NCBI GenBank assembly: GCA_031284345.1 | Contig: JAITAC010000097.1 | Coordinates: 1 to 21,411, forward strand | DNA: 21,411 nt | Reading direction: 5' to 3' | Origin: Holosporaceae bacterium | GTDB taxonomy: Bacteria; Pseudomonadota; Alphaproteobacteria; UBA3830 | Shown: piece by piece, positions 15,542-21,411 of the stretch | Layout of the letters: each line of letters opens with the position of its first letter | Position numbering within the stretch: the first letter of the stretch is position 1 | Position numbers and translations under genes: made by a program | Notes under the pieces: model-generated | What the model was told of the DNA's origin: nothing | Seen by the model: only the letters and a program-made list of their open reading frames with translations | Database searches by the model: none

Positions 15542-16564
15542 ATGATAGATAAAATTTTTTTTGGAGACGTAAAACATGTAATGCTTTCTGAATTGGCAAT
15601 TATAGGAGGCTTCACAAAGGTAAAAGACGTAGATTTTCCCATAACAGGGGTCGCAACTCTCGCCAGAGCTGGATCCGGGGATCTGTCTTTTTTTTCCGGC
15701 AGAAAATACATAAGTGACCTAAAAAATACCAAAGCCAGCGCAGTCATATTGACGGAAGCTAATCTCAATGATTTGCCTGAAAATGTAGTAGGACTCGTAT
15801 CGTCAAACGTCATGGTCGGATATGCCAAAGCTCTAGATGTGCTATATCCACCGGAGCCGCATCTGCATCACATATGCAGCACTGCAAAAATTCACGAAAC
15901 TGCAAAAATCGGAGACGGCTGCTATATCGGCGATAACGCTTTCATCGGTGAAAATGTCGAAATAGGAGACAACGTCTTCATCGGTCGAAATACGGTGATC
16001 GAGGATAACTGCAAAATCGGCTCCGGCAGTAATATTCGCAACAATGTTGTCATTTCCCATAGCATAATCGGCAATGACGCCCGCATTAATTCCGGAGCGG
16101 TGATAGGTGAGTCAGGCTTCGGAATTTTACCAACCGGTTCCGGCATGGTCTATGTGAAACAACTGGGACGGGTCATCATAGGAGATCGCGTAAGAATCGG
16201 CGCCAACACCACTGTTGATCGAGGCAGCATCGATGACACCGTCATTGGCAACGACACCATCATCGATAATCTTGTGCAATTGGGACACAATGTCCAAATC
16301 GGCGAAAAATCCATATTGGTCGCCCAAGTGGGCATTGCCGGCAGCACCAAGATCGGAAACAACGTCGTACTGGCAGGACAGGTGGGCGTCGTTGGCCATA
16401 TTGAAATCGGAGATGGAGTCATGGCCGCCGCCAAAAGCGGCATCGCCAGCAGTGTCGAGCCGGGACAAATGGTGGGAGGAATTCCAGCACTGGACGCTGA
16501 TCTCTGGAAAAGACAAGTGGCCTTCCTCAAAACATCAGTTGCAAGAAAAAAAACAACTACGTGA
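15542..16564 (+). CDS. lpxD: UDP-3-O-acylglucosamine N-acyltransferase
   Basis: Third step of lipid A synthesis: transfers a hydroxyacyl chain from ACP to UDP-3-O-acyl-glucosamine. The 340-residue protein has the N-terminal uridine-binding domain (GVATLARAGSGDLSFF, residues 37-51) and a left-handed beta-helix of hexapeptide repeats from about 115 to 300 (IGDGCYIGDNAFIGENVEIG and so on). The catalytic His249 lies in DNLVQLGHNVQIG and a second conserved His286 in GHIEIG. A C-terminal helix starts near 318. ATG 15542 is chosen over TTG 15536 because AGAAGG lies eight bases upstream and the longer form adds only two residues. It is followed by fabZ after 15 bp. Confidence 0.96.
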   Translation: MIDKIFFGDVKHVMLSELAIIGGFTKVKDVDFPITGVATLARAGSGDLSFFSGRKYISDLKNTKASAVILTEANLNDLPENVVGLVSSNVMVGYAKALDVLYPPEPHLHHICSTAKIHETAKIGDGCYIGDNAFIGENVEIGDNVFIGRNTVIEDNCKIGSGSNIRNNVVISHSIIGNDARINSGAVIGESGFGILPTGSGMVYVKQLGRVIIGDRVRIGANTTVDRGSIDDTVIGNDTIIDNLVQLGHNVQIGEKSILVAQVGIAGSTKIGNNVVLAGQVGVVGHIEIGDGVMAAAKSGIASSVEPGQMVGGIPALDADLWKRQVAFLKTSVARKKTTT

Positions 16565-16579
16565 TTTAGGAGTACGTAA

Positions 16580-17047
16580 ATGAGTTCTGAAGATCTGATC
16601 AATCTCACTCTTGACATAAACGAAATAAAAAAATATCTGCCACATCGGTACCCGATGCTAATGATCGATCGCATAGAAAAATTGCGGCCGGGTGAGAGCG
16701 CTATCGGCATAAAAAATGTCACCGTAAACGAGCCGTTTTTCTCGGGACATTTTCCGAATAAGCCCATAATGCCTGGCGTTTTCATCGTGGAAGCTATGGG
16801 ACAAACGGCGGGAGTCGTGGTGGCAAAAAACATGGAACTCTCCCAAAATGGACTGGTGTATTTTATGGCCATGGACAATGTTAAATTCAGAAAACTCGTA
16901 GAACCAGGCAATGTCCTGCAGTTGCATGTTCAAAAAGAAAGAAGGCGTGACAACGTTTGGCGTTTTAGGGGAGAAGCTTTGGTCAATAATACATTGGTGG
17001 CGGAAGCGATTTTTACGGCAATGATTGTAATACCGGAAGAAAAATAA
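16580..17047 (+). CDS. fabZ: 3-hydroxyacyl-ACP dehydratase FabZ
   Basis: Dehydrates 3-hydroxyacyl-ACP in fatty acid elongation, competing with LpxA/LpxD for hydroxyacyl-ACP; a hot-dog-fold cytoplasmic enzyme. The 155-residue protein has [12 protein letters not shown] (residues 21-32), the catalytic His57 in [15 protein letters not shown], and the catalytic Glu71 in VEAMGQTAG, matching E. coli His54 and Glu68. AGGAG (16568-16572) lies seven bases before the ATG. Its position between lpxD and lpxA is the conserved arrangement in proteobacteria and suggests coordinated control of membrane and lipid A acyl chains. Confidence 0.97.
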   Translation: MSSEDLINLTLDINEIKKYLPHRYPMLMIDRIEKLRPGESAIGIKNVTVNEPFFSGHFPNKPIMPGVFIVEAMGQTAGVVVAKNMELSQNGLVYFMAMDNVKFRKLVEPGNVLQLHVQKERRRDNVWRFRGEALVNNTLVAEAIFTAMIVIPEEK

Positions 17048-17057
17048 ATTTACTCCC

Positions 17058-17065
17058 GGAGGAGG
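17058..17065 (+). promoter_or_regulatory. Strong ribosome binding site deciding the lpxA start
   Basis: GGAGGAGG ends five bases before TTG 17071. The alternative GTG at 17065 overlaps the ribosome binding site itself and so cannot be its target. The TTG start also places IHKTAIVSP at the N terminus, as in other LpxA proteins. Confidence 0.75.
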
Positions 17066-17070
17066 TGCTC

Positions 17071-17877
17071 TTGATACATAAAACAGCCATAGTTTCTCCA
17101 GATGTGCAAATTGGAGAAAATGTAAAAATCGGCCCATATTCTCTGATAGAAGGCAATGTCGAGCTGAAAAATAATGTGGAAATAATGTCCCATGTCTGCA
17201 TAGGTGGTTATACGGTGGTCGGAGAGGGAACGCGGGTATTCCCATTTGCCACCATTGGCTATGCGCCGCAGGATCTGAAATTTAAAGGAGAAAAATCTCG
17301 CTTAATTATCGGAAAAAATAATGTCATTCGGGAATACGTTACCATGCATCCGGGAACGGAGAGCGGCCGCATGGAGACCGTCATTGGAGACAATAATTTA
17401 TTTATGATAGGAGTACATATTGCCCACGATTGCATCATCGGTAACAACGTCGTCATGGGAAATAACGCTACCCTCGGCGGACATGTCACCATTGGCGATA
17501 ATGTCATAATCGGAGGACTCTCGGCATTGCATCAGTTTGTAAAAGTCGGTTGTGGAGCCATAATTGGAGGAATGTCCGGCGTGGAAAAAGACGTCATTCC
17601 CTACGGCGCCGTAAAAGGAGACCGAGCGTATCTGTCCGGCATTAATTTGGTGGGACTTCGACGAGCAAACGTCTGCAATAGCGAAATACATGCGGTGCAA
17701 AAAGCCTGCGATATCCTCTTTTCCAATGATAATATCCTGGCTGATAATCTAGAGCTGGTGGAAAATATGTATCCTCATGAACACTGCGTTCAGGAAATCG
17801 TGAAATTCATGAAACAAAAAACAAGCCGCTCATTTTGTAAACCGATTGATGTATATGAGCACAAAACAAAAACATGA
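17071..17877 (+). CDS. lpxA: UDP-N-acetylglucosamine O-acyltransferase
   Basis: First step of lipid A synthesis: transfers hydroxyacyl from ACP to the 3-OH of UDP-GlcNAc; homotrimeric beta-helix enzyme. From the TTG start the protein has 268 residues (E. coli 262). Hexapeptide repeats run from IHKTAIVSPDVQIGENVKIGP at the N terminus to about residue 185. TIGYAPQDLKFKGE (61-74) is a family signature, catalytic His119 sits in VHIAHDCIIGNN, and SALHQFVKVG (151-160) and INLVGLRR (191-198) are also conserved. A helical C-terminal domain follows. It overlaps lpxI by 23 nt, so the two are probably coupled. The rare TTG start with a very strong ribosome binding site may tune its level. Confidence 0.96.
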   Translation: MIHKTAIVSPDVQIGENVKIGPYSLIEGNVELKNNVEIMSHVCIGGYTVVGEGTRVFPFATIGYAPQDLKFKGEKSRLIIGKNNVIREYVTMHPGTESGRMETVIGDNNLFMIGVHIAHDCIIGNNVVMGNNATLGGHVTIGDNVIIGGLSALHQFVKVGCGAIIGGMSGVEKDVIPYGAVKGDRAYLSGINLVGLRRANVCNSEIHAVQKACDILFSNDNILADNLELVENMYPHEHCVQEIVKFMKQKTSRSFCKPIDVYEHKTKT

Positions 17878-18727
17878 CGACCGCGTGTGCATAATTTGCG
17901 GAGGCGGGTGTTATCCGCAATTGGTGGCTCAAGCCTGCGTCGCTAAAGGCATTGGATTTTGCCTGCTATTTCTGGAAGGTAGTTCTGCAAATTCGAAGCT
18001 TTGGACTAGAGAAATTTCCTATTCTAATGTGCCGTTTTTGTCCATCGGCTTCGGAGAAATAGCAAAAGCTCTGGATTTTTTCCATCGCAATGGCGTTAGC
18101 GAAATTATTTTTGCCGGTGGCGTTAAACGCCCGAATTTCCACGAAATTTCGCTGGACAAAAAGGGAATATCCTGGCTTTTGAAGCTTGGTACAACTATTT
18201 TTTCCGGTGACGATGCTCTGCTGAAAAAATTATCTGATCTGCTGGAAACGGAGGGTTTTAAAATCCGCGCCGGTACGGATCTGCTGGACGATATTTTTGT
18301 GCGAAATGAGGTTCTTAGCCATCGTCATCCGACCGAAGCCGACTACGCGGACATCCAGCGAGGATTGGAGGTCGCAGCTGCCATAGGTAACCAGGACATT
18401 GGTCAGGCGGTGATCGTCTCTGAGGGACTCATTCTTGGCGTCGAATGCGTAGAAGGCACGGACGCTTTGGTCGAAAGATGCGCTTTCCTGAGAAAAACTG
18501 AAACCGGCGGGATTCTTGTAAAAACGTCTAAGCCACAGCAGGACTATCGGCTGGATCTGCCCACCATCGGTCCGAAAACCATTGATATACTGAGTCGCCA
18601 TCATTTCTCCGGTGTCGCAGTGGAAGCCGGAAAGTGCATTGTCATCGATAAAAAATCCGTGATCGAGCAGGTTAATAATTATTCTATGCTTTTTTGCGGA
18701 TGCATTAGTAGAGCCAAAAATTCCTAA
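17855..18727 (+). CDS. lpxI: UDP-2,3-diacylglucosamine pyrophosphatase LpxI
   Basis: Hydrolyses UDP-2,3-diacylglucosamine to lipid X and UMP; the alphaproteobacterial alternative to LpxH. The protein of about 290 residues opens with a glycine-rich VCIICGGGCYPQLV (canonical version AGGGLP). It has IIFAGGVKRPNF, GDDALLKKLSDLLETEGFKI and RAGTDLLDDIF, and the C-terminal catalytic-domain block KTSKPQQDYRLDLPTIGPKTI, where the QDxRxDLP aspartates are the conserved catalytic/metal region, followed by GVAVEAGKCIVID. The start is uncertain: ATG 17855, ATG 17849 and TTG 17846 are in frame and none has a good ribosome binding site, consistent with coupling to lpxA. lpxB, which usually follows, is not present. 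Confidence 0.95.
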   Translation: MSTKQKHDDRVCIICGGGCYPQLVAQACVAKGIGFCLLFLEGSSANSKLWTREISYSNVPFLSIGFGEIAKALDFFHRNGVSEIIFAGGVKRPNFHEISLDKKGISWLLKLGTTIFSGDDALLKKLSDLLETEGFKIRAGTDLLDDIFVRNEVLSHRHPTEADYADIQRGLEVAAAIGNQDIGQAVIVSEGLILGVECVEGTDALVERCAFLRKTETGGILVKTSKPQQDYRLDLPTIGPKTIDILSRHHFSGVAVEAGKCIVIDKKSVIEQVNNYSMLFCGCISRAKNS

Positions 18728-18770
18728 CCTATCATGGGTTTGCCCTATTAGCGCGAACTATGGTGCTCCC

Positions 18771-18816
18771 CTCACCACCCTACGGGATCGGAAGATCCTG
18801 GTTCTTGGACTAATAC
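18771..18816 (+). repeat. Dispersed repeat segment, copy B (partner at 5684-5730)
   Basis: Located 43 bp after the lpxI stop and directly abutting the MITE-like element. It contains a hairpin with perfect 5-bp stem GGATC (18785-18789) / GATCC (18794-18798) and loop GGAA. No T-run follows, so it is not a convincing intrinsic terminator, although it may mark the 3' end of the lpx operon. Confidence 0.6.
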
Positions 18817-18920
18817 CAGATCCCATCTCTGTTTGTCATGATTTGCCATTGTCGACGGGGCAGCGCTTGGTACAGAGCGCCTTCCGAAAACAGTTTAGCT
18901 AATCCAAAATGAGATCTGGT
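18815..18920 (+). mobile_element. MITE-like element, copy 2, inverted relative to copy 1
   Basis: A 106-bp element with ends ACCAGATCCCAT and, complemented from the right, ACCAGATCTCAT. It aligns end to end with the reverse complement of 5874-5970, with shared blocks TTTGCCATTG, GTACC and the termini; a short extra stretch near the left end accounts for most of the length difference. No 5-bp target duplication is visible (AT on both sides only), so it is an older or altered insertion. It fills most of the 233-bp gap between lpxI and the convergent unknown gene. The frame matching copy 1 (ICHCR..., WY...) is interrupted by a TGA. Confidence 0.7.
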
Positions 18921-18960
18921 ATAAGCTTTATAGTCTCACTTCTATTTGCACTTACTAGTT

Positions 18961-21411
18961 TTACAACTCGCCTGTGTTTGCTTTAGGTTGCCGCAAAAGC
19001 TCTATCGATTTTTGGCCGCTGCTAAAGTTTTTTTTGGCAGTTTCCAAAGCTTTGTGCAAATCACCAACTTTTGATTCTGCAACAATTTTTTTCAAATCAT
19101 CAATCGATAGTTTGGAATCATATATATCGGTTATTAGAGGCTTATTAGTCGTAGGATTCTTGGCATTAAACAATTTGCTTCTGAGTTGACCAAAATTTGG
19201 TTGTTTATCTAGGAAATCAATCATAGATTGCAGTTCTTTTCTGCCCTGAGGAGTAGGAGTTACATTGTAATAAGATACTCCAGTAAATAAAGTGGTAAAC
19301 GTAAGCGCAAGACTATCATTTCGGCATAGCTTAAGGAAAATTAGCGCTTCTATTATTTTCTGGTTATCATCATTTTTTACTATTTTTCGATAATCGATCT
19401 TATTCAAAGCTCCAAAGAACTGTTGTACTGCGGAGAGCAAGCCTTTCTGTGTCTCTATACCTTGTGTCTTGCCAGCGGCCTTGGCACTGTCTTCGATAAC
19501 TTTTGCTTCGTTTATGTTCTTAGACATTTCAGTAAGCTGGATCCGCAAATCTGATAACTGCTTATAAGTCGCCTTTTTGTCTTTTTGTGAATCGCAAATT
19601 TTTGTAAAATTGCTTGTCATACTAGATAGCTTTTTAATATATGCATCAGGAATTTGCTTGCTAATTATATTTTCAAGCAATTCTCCTATTTGTAGCAATT
19701 CTGCCTTGATTTTTTGAGCTTCTTCATCATTTCGTTTATTATTCAGACCAGATTGTTCAATTAATCGCTGCATCCCTTTTTTACTAATCTCTATTTCTTT
19801 CTTCTGTTGTATGGCTATAGTTTCTTGCGCTAGTTTTTTTAAACTACTAAGATATGTGCCATCATCATAATCATCCTGATATTTGTTGGCATTTCTAAAG
19901 AATGCTTCTGCACTTTCGGCGTGTAGAGATAGGGTTTTTTTAATTTTATCCTGCATATCTTTTAGCATTTTTTCTCGTGTTTCTTTTACTTTCGACTCAT
20001 CAACGTTCTTTTTATTGGAGTTTTCCGCATCAAATGACTCCAATTGTTCATAAAAATTCGCTAATTCATCATGCAATTCTCGGAGCATATAAATTAACGT
20101 TCCAGACTCCGCAAACAATCCATTTGCTAGCACTTCACCTATTTTTTTCTTATTTCCTGGTAATATTTCTTTTATAGCCCTCAAAATACTATTGCCAGTA
20201 CGTGGACAAATTTTATCAAGAAGCAATTGTATATCCTCTAAGGATTTTTTAGAGTCTTCGCTCCAAAGTTTTTTATTATTTAATTTTTTAGACACTATTT
20301 GGACGTCATCTCTCCATTGGCGGATTTCTTCATCCAATTCTGCTCCTTTTTCAGAAATATTGGAATAGTTGCTATCGTTTGCGAGGAAAGCAAGCCCCTT
20401 ATGTAATTCTTCAGTGCCTTTTTTATATAATAATATTTTTAATTCTTCGAGGATATTGTCAGCTGCTATTTGATATGCTTCACTTTCAGTGGGAAATGTA
20501 TCCAATGCATCATTTAACGCCTCAAGTGACTTCATTGTAACTGTCGTAAGCAATCCTTTAATTTGCTTTTCGATTTCATCATAGCTTTCAGATTTTTTTG
20601 GCAGCTTATTTTTAATATTTGCAAGTGATTTTTTAATGTTTTTCACGACAGATTTTACCTTGCCAGCATCTACACCAAGAACGACGCTATCAATATCTGC
20701 AAGCAACTTATCAATACTTTTATCTTTTCTTGTTTTGGCGTATGTCTCGGTGAGTTTTAATGTTGCTCCAAAAATTTTCGCTAATTCTTTTTGACATTGT
20801 TTTGTTTCTTTTGAATCTGCTGCATTATTTTTTATTGCGTTAGCGTTCAAGTCCCAGAAACCCTTTAGCGCTTCATCGAGTCCATTAAGTAGTTCGCATG
20901 CTAGAAGAAATAATTTGTCAGCAATATTTTTATCTATCTTTGCCATGAAGCTTTCAAATTTGCTTGCTATACCCTTGTCGACAATTTTATTTAATTTCTT
21001 AAAGTTGGCGTTGACGCTACTTTTGCGCTCTTCAATATTTTTTTGGAAATGTGCTAAAATTTTTTCTTCTTTATTTTTACTCATTCCGCCTGGTTGCAAC
21101 ATTTTTACTACTCCATTGCTAATCAATTGTAAAGCAACAATGTAGTTTTTGAAGAAGTCAAGCGATAGCGTACTTAACTTAATAGTATTATTATATATTT
21201 TTTTATCTTCCGGGCTAGTGGATTTTTCTGCAATTTTTCGCCTCAGAGTAAATTCGGTCAGTGTGTTTAGTTTTGCTAGATCTCCGCATTCAATAATAAG
21301 GTTATTTGCCGCTGAAGCCAAAGATAGCAATGTTTCTGCGTCAATGCCTATTTCCTTTTCCACAAATACTTTCCGTTTTGTTAATTCAAGTTCCGAAGAT
21401 GCTTTTCGTTT
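18961..21411 (-). CDS. Large AT-rich helical/coiled-coil-like protein of unknown function (N terminus outside window)
   Basis: The frame is open to the window edge (816 codons visible), so the GTG at 21361-21363 is probably an internal valine and the real start lies beyond 21411. I do not recognise the family. The product is rich in Lys, Glu, Asn, Ser and Leu, appears almost wholly alpha-helical with long amphipathic stretches, and shows no transmembrane segment, enzyme motif or obvious internal repeat. A somewhat less charged part lies near the C terminus (LALTFTTLFTGVSYYNVTPTPQG). Base composition is clearly more AT-rich than the plus-strand operon, and the gene occupies the place where lpxB would be expected. 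It could be a host-directed effector, a surface or cytoskeletal-like protein, or an acquired gene. No terminator is seen; the MITE-like element lies 40 bp past its stop. Confidence 0.85.
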   Translation of the reverse strand, partial: KRKASSELELTKRKVFVEKEIGIDAETLLSLASAANNLIIECGDLAKLNTLTEFTLRRKIAEKSTSPEDKKIYNNTIKLSTLSLDFFKNYIVALQLISNGVVKMLQPGGMSKNKEEKILAHFQKNIEERKSSVNANFKKLNKIVDKGIASKFESFMAKIDKNIADKLFLLACELLNGLDEALKGFWDLNANAIKNNAADSKETKQCQKELAKIFGATLKLTETYAKTRKDKSIDKLLADIDSVVLGVDAGKVKSVVKNIKKSLANIKNKLPKKSESYDEIEKQIKGLLTTVTMKSLEALNDALDTFPTESEAYQIAADNILEELKILLYKKGTEELHKGLAFLANDSNYSNISEKGAELDEEIRQWRDDVQIVSKKLNNKKLWSEDSKKSLEDIQLLLDKICPRTGNSILRAIKEILPGNKKKIGEVLANGLFAESGTLIYMLRELHDELANFYEQLESFDAENSNKKNVDESKVKETREKMLKDMQDKIKKTLSLHAESAEAFFRNANKYQDDYDDGTYLSSLKKLAQETIAIQQKKEIEISKKGMQRLIEQSGLNNKRNDEEAQKIKAELLQIGELLENIISKQIPDAYIKKLSSMTSNFTKICDSQKDKKATYKQLSDLRIQLTEMSKNINEAKVIEDSAKAAGKTQGIETQKGLLSAVQQFFGALNKIDYRKIVKNDDNQKIIEALIFLKLCRNDSLALTFTTLFTGVSYYNVTPTPQGRKELQSMIDFLDKQPNFGQLRSKLFNAKNPTTNKPLITDIYDSKLSIDDLKKIVAESKVGDLHKALETAKKNFSSGQKSIELLRQPKANTGEL

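Noticed and set aside
16127..16911. Long antisense open frames opposite lpxD and fabZ, up to 253 codons
   Set aside because: They mirror the hexapeptide-repeat coding sequence on the opposite strand, give low-complexity Pro/Ser/Ile-rich products, and overlap two certain genes.
17065..17070. GTG start for lpxA
   Set aside because: The GTG overlaps the GGAGGAGG ribosome binding site, so the TTG at 17071 is the better start.
18778..18787. CCCTACGGGA resembling a conserved 16S rRNA site
   Set aside because: The match is about ten bases long and nothing around it resembles rRNA; the stretch is part of the dispersed repeat shared with 5684-5730.
21361..21363. GTG as the true start of the right-hand unknown protein
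   Set aside because: The frame continues open for 16 more codons to the window edge and no ribosome binding site precedes the GTG, so the gene more likely starts outside the window.

Overview
The window looks like the chromosome of an alphaproteobacterium, probably one with a reduced or host-associated lifestyle. The main evidence is the long gene run rpsB-tsf-pyrH-frr-uppS-cdsA-rseP-bamA-skp-lpxD-fabZ-lpxA-lpxI, which follows the usual alphaproteobacterial order, together with a class I (archaeal-type) lysyl-tRNA synthetase and an alphaproteobacterial-looking family 4 uracil-DNA glycosylase. The bacterium makes a Gram-negative envelope with lipid A. The exact genus cannot be read from this stretch; a Holosporales/Rickettsiales-type relative is an inference from missing genes and repeat content, not a demonstrated assignment.

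Layout. (1) Positions 2-3365, plus strand: the C-terminal two thirds of an RND (HAE1/AcrB-like) inner-membrane pump, overlapping a NodT-type outer-membrane lipoprotein channel. (2) 3406-5618, minus strand: lysK and a uracil-DNA glycosylase gene, overlapping by an ATGA. (3) 5619-6972: a 1.35-kb gene-free stretch. It holds a degenerate tandem array of about 22 units of about 25 bp, a 97-bp MITE-like element inserted in the array with a visible 5-bp target duplication, an AT-rich palindrome bracketed by 11-bp direct repeats, and a long leader before rpsB with competing hairpins. (4) 6973-18727, plus strand: thirteen tightly packed genes, probably one or a few operons. They cover translation (S2, EF-Ts, ribosome recycling), UMP kinase, undecaprenyl diphosphate and CDP-diacylglycerol synthesis, RseP protease, outer-membrane protein assembly (BamA, Skp), and lipid A/fatty acid synthesis (LpxD, FabZ, LpxA, LpxI). 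(5) 18728-18960: a second, inverted, diverged copy of the MITE-like element next to a segment that also occurs upstream of lysK. (6) 18961-21411, minus strand: the C-terminal 816 residues of a large, AT-rich, lysine/glutamate-rich helical protein of unknown function, cut by the window edge.

Two genes expected in this syntenic block are absent: dxr between cdsA and rseP, and lpxB after lpxI. Where lpxB would normally lie, the block ends in the repeat element and the AT-rich unknown gene, which marks a rearrangement or insertion boundary. The most unusual features are the minisatellite array with its nested MITE, the dispersed MITE family whose copies keep a recognisable peptide frame (reminiscent of Rickettsia palindromic elements), and the large unrecognised coiled-coil-like protein.
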